NCBI GenBank assembly: GCA_947629915.1
Contig: CANRFN010000041.1
Location: 1-41,522, forward strand
Direction of reading: 5' to 3'
Length of the DNA: 41,522 nucleotides
Source of the DNA: an uncultured Oscillospiraceae bacterium
Lineage (GTDB): Bacteria; Bacillota; Clostridia; Oscillospirales; Oscillospiraceae
The notes beneath the pieces were generated by a model. That model was not told the DNA's origin, did no database searches, and was given only the letters and a program-made list of their open reading frames with translations. Of this stretch, positions 16,643-24,454 are shown in pieces (within the stretch, counting starts at the first letter, position 1; each line of letters starts with the position of its first letter). A program made the position numbers and the translations under genes.

Positions 16643-17410
16643 ATGTCCATCCAGCAAGCATTTGATCTCACCGGCCGGGTGGCTCTCATCACCGGCGGCG
16701 GCACCGGCATCGGCAAGGGCTGCGCCATCGCGCTCTCTGCGGCCGGGGCAAAGGTGATGGTGGTAGGCCGGCGTCTGGCCAAACTCCAGGAAGTACAGAC
16801 CGAGATCCAGGCCAAGGGCGGCACCTGCGCCTGCTTCTCCGCAGACCTCACGGAAGAGGACGCCTGCAAGGCCATGGTAGACGCCTGCATGGAGCAGTTC
16901 GGCCGTCTGGACATCCTCATCAACTCCGCCGGCGGACGGGGTGCCCATGGGGACCTCACCGAGGAGTTCTCCACCGAGAACCTCCGCCACACCATGGCCT
17001 TGGACTTCGACTCCACCTTCAACGCCATCAAGTACGCGTACCCGGCGATGGAGCAGTCCGGCGGCGGGTCTATCATCAACATCGCCTCTCTGGCCGCCCT
17101 TCGGGCCAGCGGGCCCATTGTGTACTCCGCGGCCAAAGGCGCCATCAAGTCCATGGGCAAGACCCTGGCCAAGCGGCTGGGGGACAAAAAGATCCGGGTG
17201 AACACCATCTACCCCGGGTTCATCGTCACGGAGATGACCGCCGGCGTGATGGACCACCCGGAGATACGGGCAAAGTACGAGGCCGAGTCCCCTCTGGGTC
17301 TCCTGGGCCAGGTGGAGGACATCGGATACTGCGCCCTGTATCTGGCCTCCGATGCCGCGAAGTTCGTGACAGGTCAGGACTTTGTGGTGGACGGCGGCGC
17401 CACCTGCTGA
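16643..17410 (+). CDS. Short-chain dehydrogenase/reductase (SDR)
   Basis: A 255-aa classical SDR. The Rossmann motif TGGGTGIGKG starts near residue 17, LINSAGG covers the NNAG-type position, and the active-site YSAAKG (Tyr near 155, Lys four residues later) follows INIASL. The C terminus DFVVDGGATC is the usual FabG-like end. Arg38 and Arg39 in MVVGRRLAKL after strand 2 suggest NADP preference, which is weak evidence. It starts two bases after the glyoxalase-fold gene (AAGGAGG upstream) and 26 bases before a GH1 gene. A role in oxidising or reducing a sugar or released aglycone is inferred from context; FabG-like lipid metabolism is unlikely here. Confidence 0.92.
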   Translation: MSIQQAFDLTGRVALITGGGTGIGKGCAIALSAAGAKVMVVGRRLAKLQEVQTEIQAKGGTCACFSADLTEEDACKAMVDACMEQFGRLDILINSAGGRGAHGDLTEEFSTENLRHTMALDFDSTFNAIKYAYPAMEQSGGGSIINIASLAALRASGPIVYSAAKGAIKSMGKTLAKRLGDKKIRVNTIYPGFIVTEMTAGVMDHPEIRAKYEAESPLGLLGQVEDIGYCALYLASDAAKFVTGQDFVVDGGATC

Positions 17411-17436
17411 ACAGACGGATGAAAGGATGAGCGTTC

Positions 17437-18720
17437 ATGTGCTTTCCTGAAAACTTTCTCTGGGGTGCCGCCAGCGCCGCCGCCCAGATCGAGGGCGGCT
17501 GGGATGAGGACGGCCGCACGCCCTCCATCTGGGATGTGAAGATGGAGGGCAAGATCGCCAACGGGGACACCTGCCACACCGCCTGCGACCACTACCACCG
17601 CTACAAGGAAGATGTGGCCTTGATGCGGCAGATCGGTCTGAAGGCATACCGCTTCTCTATCAGCTGGAGCCGTGTTTTGCCCGCCCGGGGCATTGTGAAC
17701 CCCAAGGGGATCGCCTTCTATCAGGATCTGGTCCGGGAACTCCGTGCCGCCGGCATCGAGCCCATGATCACCCTGTACCACAGCGATCTGCCCCTGTGGT
17801 CTTTTGAGGACGGGGGCTGGAACAGCGACCAGGTCATCACGGACTTTGCGGACTTCGCCGAGTTGATGGTCCGCTCCTTGCCGGACGTGACGTACTGGTT
17901 CACCATGAATGAGCCCCAGTGCATGTGCCGGGACTACGTGGAGCTGATGCCCGGCTCCGATGAGAAGCAGATCACCCGCCGGATGCTCCTGGCCCACGGG
18001 GATGCGGTGGTCCGGATGCGGGCTGCGGCCACTCACCCGCTGCAGATCGGCCATGTGATCATGGGCATTGCCGCCCAGCCCGTCCCCGGGGTGCTCTCCG
18101 AGGAGGCCGCATACTCCATGACCTTCTCCGATTCTGTGGGCTGCAACGGCATGAGCTGGTGGCTGGACCCCATGCTCTTGGGCCGAATCCCAGAACCGCT
18201 GAAGGGTGTTCTCAGCGATGAGGACATTCAGCGCATTCACCAGCCGCTGGATCTGATGTGCGCCAACGAGTACGGCGCCGCCAACTACTGCTCTACCCCC
18301 GGGCGGATGAACCCGCTGGTGTGGCCGGGCATGCCCAAATCCCATATCAACATGCCCATCACCCCGGACATCCTCTACTGGTTTGCCAAGATGGCGTACC
18401 GCCGCTACGGCCTGCCGGTGCTCTTCACGGAAAACGGCTTTTCCAACATCGACTTCGTCATGCGGGACGGCCATGTCCATGACCCTCAGCGCATCGACTA
18501 CATCTCCACCTACCTCGCCGGTCTCAAGCGTGCCATCGAGGAGGGCGTCCCCGTGGCGGGCTACCTGTACTGGTCCATCCTGGACAACTTTGAGTGGCTC
18601 CACGGCTACGACATGCGCTTCGGCCTCATCCACATAGACTACCGCACCCAGAAGCGGACCCTGAAGGACTCCGCCCTCTACTACGCCGATGTGATCCGGA
18701 CCAACGGCGAGGCGCTCTGA
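17437..18720 (+). CDS. GH1 family beta-glucosidase (first copy)
   Basis: A 427-aa retaining TIM-barrel glycosidase of family 1. The N-terminal signature FPENFLWGAASAAAQIEGGWDEDG is complete. The acid/base Glu159 lies in FTMNEPQC and the nucleophile Glu332 in LFTENGFSN; YWSILDNFEWLHGYDMRFGL precedes the C terminus. Slightly shorter than typical (440-480 aa). There is no PTS-type phospho-sugar evidence in the locus, and an ABC importer is present, so unphosphorylated beta-glucosides are the likely substrates. The ATG at 17437 follows AAAGGATG. It is the last gene of the hydrolase/VOC/SDR operon and is followed by a strong terminator. Confidence 0.94.
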   Translation: MCFPENFLWGAASAAAQIEGGWDEDGRTPSIWDVKMEGKIANGDTCHTACDHYHRYKEDVALMRQIGLKAYRFSISWSRVLPARGIVNPKGIAFYQDLVRELRAAGIEPMITLYHSDLPLWSFEDGGWNSDQVITDFADFAELMVRSLPDVTYWFTMNEPQCMCRDYVELMPGSDEKQITRRMLLAHGDAVVRMRAAATHPLQIGHVIMGIAAQPVPGVLSEEAAYSMTFSDSVGCNGMSWWLDPMLLGRIPEPLKGVLSDEDIQRIHQPLDLMCANEYGAANYCSTPGRMNPLVWPGMPKSHINMPITPDILYWFAKMAYRRYGLPVLFTENGFSNIDFVMRDGHVHDPQRIDYISTYLAGLKRAIEEGVPVAGYLYWSILDNFEWLHGYDMRFGLIHIDYRTQKRTLKDSALYYADVIRTNGEAL

Positions 18721-18746
18721 ACGCCGGGATCCCAGCGCATAAAAAG

Positions 18747-18782
18747 TCCCGGCAGAGCCCAATCTCTTGTGCTCTGCCGGGA
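18747..18782. terminator. Bidirectional terminator between GH1 and tetR
   Basis: Arms 18747-18758 and 18771-18782 form a perfect 12-bp GC-rich stem with a 12-base loop, flanked by AAAAA on the left and TTTT on the right. It lies 26 bases after the GH1 stop and abuts the TetR stop, so it serves both convergent genes. Confidence 0.88.
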
Positions 18783-18784
18783 TT

Positions 18785-19357
18785 TTAAGGCAACAGCAAA
18801 CTGCCCCGGTCTGGGGCGTACTCCCGCTCCAGGATGGCCGCCATCTCCTCGGGAGGCTCCTCACATCCCCCGGCGATCCACTCCCGGAGGATCGCCGCGA
18901 TGCCCGCCCGAAAGAAAGCCTGGTGGTACCGGAGCTCTCCCTCGGACCCAAAGCCCCGCTCTCGGGAGAGCTGCTCAATTCCGTGCAGTTCTTTCTCGGT
19001 AAGGGTAACGTTCAGCAGGTGAATGTCCGGACGCCGGGCCAGGTACGGCTCATAGAAGGCGCGGTGGTCTCGGACAAACTGGAAGAAGTACGCGAACCGC
19101 TCTCCGATGTTCCAATGGTGCCCCTGGGCCGTGAAGATGCCCCGCACGGCCTCCGCGTACCGCCGGTCTATCTTCACCATCAGGTCTATCACATCCACGA
19201 AATGAAGATAGAAGGAGGACCGGTTGATGCCGCAGGCCTCGCAGATCCGCCGCACGGTGACCTTCTCCGGCTCCGCTCCCTCCCCCAGCAGCCCCAAAAA
19301 GGCCTCCACGATCCGGTCCTCCGTCTCCCGAAACCGCTGGTTGTTCGCTGTGTTCAT
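18785..19357 (-). CDS. TetR/AcrR-family repressor
   Basis: About 190 aa. The N-terminal helix-turn-helix reads EDRIVEAFLGLL through VTVRRICEACGINRSSFYLHF, the usual TetR pattern; the remainder is an all-helical ligand-binding/dimer domain. The start is ATG at 19357 after GGAGG; an in-frame extension to 19423 has no better site. It is divergent from the MATE pump gene, and a palindrome lies just downstream of the pump promoter, so it most likely represses the pump and is released by a pump substrate. In this setting the inducer could be an aglycone set free by the neighbouring glycosidases (inference). Confidence 0.9.
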   Translation of the reverse strand: MNTANNQRFRETEDRIVEAFLGLLGEGAEPEKVTVRRICEACGINRSSFYLHFVDVIDLMVKIDRRYAEAVRGIFTAQGHHWNIGERFAYFFQFVRDHRAFYEPYLARRPDIHLLNVTLTEKELHGIEQLSRERGFGSEGELRYHQAFFRAGIAAILREWIAGGCEEPPEEMAAILEREYAPDRGSLLLP

Positions 19358-19406
19358 GTCTCCTCCGCCCCTTCCATTAAAACAACACATGACGCGATAT
19401 TGATGG

Positions 19407-19435
19407 TTGAACCCTGCCCCCATGCGGCATACAAT
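19407..19435 (+). promoter_or_regulatory. Promoter of the MATE pump operon
   Basis: TTGAAC at 19407-19412, a 17-bp spacer and TACAAT at 19430-19435, followed directly by the palindromic operator and the pump gene. It is one of the best promoters in the window. Confidence 0.75.
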
Positions 19436-19447
19436 ACCAGTATAAAC

Positions 19448-19464
19448 ACAACAGGCGTTGTTGT
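19448..19464. promoter_or_regulatory. Palindromic operator, probable TetR binding site
   Basis: ACAACA-N5-TGTTGT, a 17-bp perfect-arm inverted repeat, begins 13 bases after the -10 box of the pump promoter, so a bound repressor would block initiation. An isolated AACAACA half-site is also seen near 19380, close to the tetR start. Confidence 0.65.
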
Positions 19465-19488
19465 AAAGACATCTGAGGAGGCTTTTTT

Positions 19489-20865
19489 ATGGATCGCAAT
19501 CAGGAGACACTGGCGCAGGGCTCGTACGGCAAACTGCTGCTGAACCTCTGCGTCCCAACCATCGTCATCATGCTGGTGACCGTGGTGTACAACATGGCGG
19601 ACATCTACTTCATCGGGCAGACAGGCGACGAGAACATGATCGCCGCGGTCTCCCTCTGCTCCCCGCTGTTCTCCATTCTCTCCGGCCTGGGCACCCTGTT
19701 CGGCAGCGGCGGGTGTACCTCTATCTCCCTGGCCCTGGGCCGCGGGGACAAGGAGCGGGTGAAGAACATCTCCGCCCTCTGCTTCTACGGCGCCGCCGTC
19801 ATCGGCGTTCTGTTTCTGGCCGCTGTACTGGTGTTCTTAGCGCCAGTGTGCGGGGTGCTGGGGGCAGATGCATCCACCCTGGACTACACGGAGCAGTACC
19901 TCCGGGTGATCGCCATCGGGGCGCCGGTGATCCTCTTCACCAACGTGTTCATGAACCTCATCCGGGCAGACGGGGCGGCCAAGATCACCATGGCGGCGAA
20001 CCTATTGGGCACTTTCACGAACATCATCCTGGACCCCATCTTCATCCTGGCCTTGCACCTGGGGGTAACCGGCGCCGCCATCGCCACGGTGCTGGGCAAT
20101 GTGGTATCTGCGGCCTTTATCCTCTGGTACTGCCTGAAGAAGACCACGTACTACTCCTTCCGGCTCCGGGACGTGCGCCTGCAACCCGAGGTGGTGCTGC
20201 CGGTGGTCACCCTGGGTCTGCCCATGGCCTTCAGCACCATTCTCATGAGCGTGTCCCACATGTTCTCCAACAACCTGATGATGGATTACGGCGCCACTGC
20301 CATGTCCGCCCAGAGCGTGGCCGGGAAGATCAACATGCTGATCTCCATGACCGCCATGGGCATCTGCATGGGGATGCAGCCCGCCATCTCCTATAACTTC
20401 GCCCAGAAGAACGGCAAGCGCACCGGGGAGATCCTGAAGAAGACCGCCGTCACCTGCGTGGCAGTGGGCAGCGTGCTCACCCTGTTCTGTCTGCTCTTCC
20501 GGGACCGGCTGATTTTGGCCTTCATAGACAGTCCGGAGGTGCTCACCCTGGGCCGCTTCATGCTCACCGCCTCTCTGGCCATGGGCCCCTTCTACGGGCT
20601 CTATCAGCTGTGCACCACATACCTCCAGTCCACCGGCCGGGCGGGATATGCCACCTTTGCCTCTCTTCTGAACAAGGGGCTCATCTTTCTTCCGGTGCTC
20701 CTGGCCCTGCACGCCGCCTTCGGCCTCTACGGCATCGCCTGCACCGCCCCGGTTACGGATGCCCTGAGTCTCATCGCAGCCTTCCTGCTCTGCCGTCTGG
20801 CGGTTCGCCGGGGCGACGCGGAGGCTGAGCCGGCGGAGGCCCGCACGGCTGCAAAACAGATCTGA
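19489..20865 (+). CDS. MATE-family multidrug/toxin efflux protein
   Basis: A 458-aa integral membrane protein with about twelve hydrophobic segments arranged as two MatE repeats. The N terminus (GSYGKLLLNLCVPTIVIMLV followed by YNMADIYFIGQTGD) is characteristic of bacterial NorM/DinF-like MATE proteins, which export organic cations or aromatic compounds in exchange for Na+ or H+. The ATG at 19489 follows GAGGAGG. It is divergent from and probably repressed by the TetR protein, and the same transcript may continue into GH43, GH1, SGNH and GH78 genes (30-base gap, no terminator seen). A drug pump inside a deglycosylation gene set could remove toxic aglycones. Confidence 0.94.
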   Translation: MDRNQETLAQGSYGKLLLNLCVPTIVIMLVTVVYNMADIYFIGQTGDENMIAAVSLCSPLFSILSGLGTLFGSGGCTSISLALGRGDKERVKNISALCFYGAAVIGVLFLAAVLVFLAPVCGVLGADASTLDYTEQYLRVIAIGAPVILFTNVFMNLIRADGAAKITMAANLLGTFTNIILDPIFILALHLGVTGAAIATVLGNVVSAAFILWYCLKKTTYYSFRLRDVRLQPEVVLPVVTLGLPMAFSTILMSVSHMFSNNLMMDYGATAMSAQSVAGKINMLISMTAMGICMGMQPAISYNFAQKNGKRTGEILKKTAVTCVAVGSVLTLFCLLFRDRLILAFIDSPEVLTLGRFMLTASLAMGPFYGLYQLCTTYLQSTGRAGYATFASLLNKGLIFLPVLLALHAAFGLYGIACTAPVTDALSLIAAFLLCRLAVRRGDAEAEPAEARTAAKQI

Positions 20866-20895
20866 ACAGAAACGATCCGAAGAGGTGTCTCAATC

Positions 20896-22293
20896 ATGAT
20901 CTTTCAGCGCAACATGAAAATGGCGGACCTGTTGGAAAACGAACAGGCCGCAGCGGCGCTGGACCGGGTCTTCCCGGGCCTCGGCGCAATGGCTAAGAGC
21001 AAGCCCCAGGCCATGTCCCTGTCTGTGGAGCAGCTGGTGCGGTATGCCCGCATTCCCAACGGGGAGGTCAAACTGCCTGAGCTGGACGAAACGCTCCAGG
21101 CGCTGAACACCCCGGAGAACGCAGTGAGCCCAAAGGAGGCCCAGCTGACCCGGCGATTCCAGGCCATCGCCCGGCAGGACGAGGAGAGAATCAGGCCCCA
21201 GCCGGGCACCCACGTCCAGCACGCCATCTATCCCGGACAGCCCTGGCTGGACACCCAGGGGGAGCGGATCCAGGCCCACGGCGGCGCGGTTCTCTATGAG
21301 GACGGCGTGTACTACTGGTACGGGGAGAACAAGGAGCACACAGACGGCAAGAACGGCGTGTGGACCTGGGGCATCAAGGTCTACGCCTCCACAGATCTCT
21401 GCAACTGGGAGGATCGGGGCTACCTCATTCCGCCGGTGCTGGACGATCCCAACTCCCCCCTCTTCCCCGCGAAGTCTGTAGACCGGCCCCACATTCTGAA
21501 ATGTCCCGCCACCGGCAAGTACGTCTGCTGGATCAAGATCTCCGGACCCAGCTCCGTGTTCACCATCTGGCAGGCAGACCGTCTGCTGGGGCCCTATACC
21601 ATGGTGGAGGCGGAGTACAACCCCGGCGGCTACGCCATCGGCGACTTCGACCTCATCTCCGATGAGGCCACTGGAAAGGGCTACGCCTATTTCGATGCAG
21701 ACCACAACAGCATTCTCTGCATGGAGCTCTCCCCGGACTATCTGCACGCAGATACGGAGAAGGCCGCAAGCTACCCGGACCTGTTTCCGCCCTTCACCCG
21801 GGAGGCGCCGGCTCTCTTCGAGCGGGGCGGCAAAAAGTACATGCTCACCAGCGGCATGACGGGCTATGTGCCAAACCGCTCCGATAGCGCATGGGCGGAG
21901 ACCTGGGACGGCGTCTTTGAGAGTCTCGGCGACCCCCATCGGGATGACGACTCCCACGCCTCCTTCAACAGCCAGATCTCCAAAGTCTTTCGGGTTCGGG
22001 GGACGGACCAGTGGATTGCCATGGCGGACCGCTGGCTGCCCCGATACCCGGTGGATGCGCGGCTGGCAGACCTGTTTGAGCGGGTGATCGCCAGCTCCCG
22101 GGACCCGGACCACTATCAGGCCACCGAAGCGGAGCGCCAGGAGATGTATGCCGGCAATGCAATTGAGACCGCCCAGACGATGATTGCAGACTATGTCTGG
22201 CTCCCCATAGACTGGGAGGGAGACCGGCCCGTCCTCCGCTGGCGGGACCACTGGAGACCGGAGTCCCCAGGCCATCTGAAGCAGGGCAAATGA
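20896..22293 (+). CDS. GH43-like glycosidase with N-terminal helical module
   Basis: A 465-aa protein. Residues about 8-72 form a small helical module (ADLLENEQAAAALDRVFPG, then MSLSVEQLVRY and ELDETLQALN) that resembles the C-terminal tails of the GH3 and GH78 enzymes here. From about residue 105 there is a five-bladed-propeller glycosidase: DTQGERIQAHGGAVLYEDG and YYWYGENKEH match the GH43 subgroup that has IQAHGG near the base aspartate. Asp119, Asp250 or Asp252 (YAIGDFDL) and Glu303 (FTREAPALF) are candidate catalytic residues. Galactosidase or arabinofuranosidase activities are typical; specificity is open. No signal peptide. The ATG at 20896 has GAGGTG upstream; the gene sits 30 bases after the MATE gene. 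Confidence 0.82.
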   Translation: MIFQRNMKMADLLENEQAAAALDRVFPGLGAMAKSKPQAMSLSVEQLVRYARIPNGEVKLPELDETLQALNTPENAVSPKEAQLTRRFQAIARQDEERIRPQPGTHVQHAIYPGQPWLDTQGERIQAHGGAVLYEDGVYYWYGENKEHTDGKNGVWTWGIKVYASTDLCNWEDRGYLIPPVLDDPNSPLFPAKSVDRPHILKCPATGKYVCWIKISGPSSVFTIWQADRLLGPYTMVEAEYNPGGYAIGDFDLISDEATGKGYAYFDADHNSILCMELSPDYLHADTEKAASYPDLFPPFTREAPALFERGGKKYMLTSGMTGYVPNRSDSAWAETWDGVFESLGDPHRDDDSHASFNSQISKVFRVRGTDQWIAMADRWLPRYPVDARLADLFERVIASSRDPDHYQATEAERQEMYAGNAIETAQTMIADYVWLPIDWEGDRPVLRWRDHWRPESPGHLKQGK

Positions 22294-22346
22294 GATCGCA
22301 GCCCCAGGTTTGTCCGGCTGCAGATCCACAAGGAGGAAAAACGAAC

Positions 22347-23732
22347 ATGAGTACGAGACAATATCCCTTCCCCGAGGGCTTCCTCTGGGGCACCGCCACC
22401 GCCGCTGCCCAGGTGGAGGGCGCCGCCTATGAGGACGGACGGGGGCCATCCATCTGGGATGTGTTCACCCACCGGCCGGAGCTGCACCTGGACACGCCGG
22501 ACATCGCCTGCGACGCCTATCACCGCTATCCGGAGGACGTGGAGTTGATGAAGTCCCTGGGCATCCAGGCCTATCGGTTCTCCTTCTCCTGGTCCCGCAT
22601 CCTGCCGGAGGGCATCGGGAAGGTAAACGAGTCCGCCATCGCGTACTACAAGGATCTGCTCCGCGCCTTGAAGCAGGCCGGTATCAAAGCCTGCGCCACC
22701 ATCTACCACTGGGATCTGCCCCATGCCCTGCAGATCATGGGTGGCTTTGGGAACCGGGCGTTTATAGACTGGTATCTGGAGTACGCCAAGGTCCTCTGGG
22801 ACAACTTCGGCGATGATGTGGATATGTGGATCACCTTCAATGAGCCCATCGCCATCTATGTGGGGCACGCCCTGGGCTTCTTCGCGCCGGGCCTGCGCAA
22901 TGAAAAGTACGCCCGCCAGTGCATCCACCACCTCCTGGTGGCCCACGGCGAGGCGGTGCGCCTCTTCCGGAGTTATCACTTCCCCAAGGCCCAGATCGGC
23001 ATCACCGTGGACATCTGGCACCACTACCCGGACCGGCCGGACAATCCGGAGGACATTCTCCAGGCAGAGCTGCAGAATGAGACGCAAGGCTACGGCATGT
23101 TCTTGAACCCCATCTTCCTGGGCGGGTACTCCAAGCGCACGGTGGAGTACCTGCAGAAGAAGGGCATCTACCCGGAGAGTAAGCCCGGGGACTTCGCAAC
23201 CATCCACCAGCCCCTTGATTTTTACGGTCTGAACTTTTACAATGCCATCTATGACCGGGCCGATCAGCCCGTTCTGCTCACCGGGGATCACGGCGGGAAC
23301 TTCCAGACCAGCGTGCGGGAGGGCTGGGACTACGATGCCCTCTTCGATGTGCTGCAGTTGCTGAAGGACAAGTACCATCTGCACATCCCCATCTACATCA
23401 CGGAAAACGGCATGCCGGGGTCCATGGAGACGCCGGACGAAAACGGCATCGTCCACGACAAAGATCGGATCGAGTATCTCAGCAACATCCTGCAGCGCCT
23501 CTCCCAGGCCATCCAGGGTGGCGCCGATGTGCGGGGATACTTCCTCTGGAGTCTCCTGGATAACTTCGAGTGGTCCATGGGGTACCAGATCCGGTACGGG
23601 ATCTGCCGGACAGACTATGAGACCCTGGCCCGCACACCCAAGGACAGCGCCCGGTGGTACAGCAAGGTGATCCGGGACAACGCGGTAACCGCGGAGGAGA
23701 AGAAGCAAAATGGACAACAATTTCAACCTTGA
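22347..23732 (+). CDS. GH1 family beta-glucosidase (second copy)
   Basis: A 461-aa GH1 enzyme with FPEGFLWGTATAAAQVEGAAYEDG near the N terminus, acid/base Glu166 in ITFNEPIA and nucleophile Glu353 in YITENGMPG, and a full-length C terminus (FLWSLLDNFEWSMGYQIRYG). It is clearly divergent from the first GH1 copy, so the two probably handle different linkages or aglycones. The start is ATG at 22347 with AGGAGG ten bases upstream; an in-frame extension to 22290 lacks a ribosome binding site. Its 3' end overlaps the start of the SGNH esterase gene by 23 bases, indicating one operon. Confidence 0.94.
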   Translation: MSTRQYPFPEGFLWGTATAAAQVEGAAYEDGRGPSIWDVFTHRPELHLDTPDIACDAYHRYPEDVELMKSLGIQAYRFSFSWSRILPEGIGKVNESAIAYYKDLLRALKQAGIKACATIYHWDLPHALQIMGGFGNRAFIDWYLEYAKVLWDNFGDDVDMWITFNEPIAIYVGHALGFFAPGLRNEKYARQCIHHLLVAHGEAVRLFRSYHFPKAQIGITVDIWHHYPDRPDNPEDILQAELQNETQGYGMFLNPIFLGGYSKRTVEYLQKKGIYPESKPGDFATIHQPLDFYGLNFYNAIYDRADQPVLLTGDHGGNFQTSVREGWDYDALFDVLQLLKDKYHLHIPIYITENGMPGSMETPDENGIVHDKDRIEYLSNILQRLSQAIQGGADVRGYFLWSLLDNFEWSMGYQIRYGICRTDYETLARTPKDSARWYSKVIRDNAVTAEEKKQNGQQFQP

Positions 23733-24438
23733 GAATGCCACCCGGGAGGAGCTGCTGGAGAAGCTGCTGTCCTTCGGGGAAATGATGCGCCAGGGCCAGG
23801 CGGTGGAGCAGGCCAAAAAGGTCCGCAACTACAGCGAGCTGAACCGATATGCCAAAAAGGGGCAGATCCTCTTCACCGGCTCCTCCCTGATGGAGCAGTT
23901 TCCCGTGGCGGAGTACGCCCTCAGCGCCGGGGTGGACAAGGTCCTGTACAACCGGGGCATCGGCGGCACCACCACGGACGACTTTCTCCGGCACATCGAC
24001 ACCGTCCTCTTCGACCTGGCCCCCAGCAAGGTCTTTCTCAACATCGGCACCAACGACATCAACGCCCAGACCTACGGGGACAGCTGGCAGGAACACCTCC
24101 TCAAAAACTACCGGGAGATTCTGCGGCAGGTCAAAGAGAGGCTGCCGGACACCCAGGTCTACGTGATGGCGTACTACCCGGTGAACCCCGATCTCCCTGA
24201 CGCGCCGGCGTGGTCCAAGGCCGCCTTTGCCACCCGGAGCAACGCCAACATCGATGACACCAACGAAAAGCTGCAAGCCCTGGCATCTGAATTCGGCTAT
24301 CAGTACATCGATGTAAACGACGGCATCAAGGACGAGCACGGCAATCTGCGGGCGGACATCACCGTGGAGGGCGTGCACATGTACGCTGGCGGCTACCAGC
24401 CGGTATTCGAGGCACTGCGGAAGTACATTGAAGCGTAA
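23710..24438 (+). CDS. SGNH/GDSL-family hydrolase (acyl or acetyl esterase)
   Basis: A 242-aa SGNH hydrolase. After a helical N-terminal extension (residues 1-48) come the family blocks: block I ILFTGSSLME with nucleophile Ser58, block II GIGGTTTDDF (Gly), block III NIGTNDIN (Asn) and block V GVHM with the catalytic His. No signal peptide. Carbohydrate-locus members commonly remove acetyl or other small acyl groups from sugars, which would free glycosides for the GH1 and GH78 enzymes. The ATG at 23710 has GGAGGAGAAG upstream and overlaps the end of the GH1 gene. Confidence 0.9.
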   Translation: MDNNFNLENATREELLEKLLSFGEMMRQGQAVEQAKKVRNYSELNRYAKKGQILFTGSSLMEQFPVAEYALSAGVDKVLYNRGIGGTTTDDFLRHIDTVLFDLAPSKVFLNIGTNDINAQTYGDSWQEHLLKNYREILRQVKERLPDTQVYVMAYYPVNPDLPDAPAWSKAAFATRSNANIDDTNEKLQALASEFGYQYIDVNDGIKDEHGNLRADITVEGVHMYAGGYQPVFEALRKYIEA

Positions 24439-24454
24439 GGAAAGGAACACGGAC

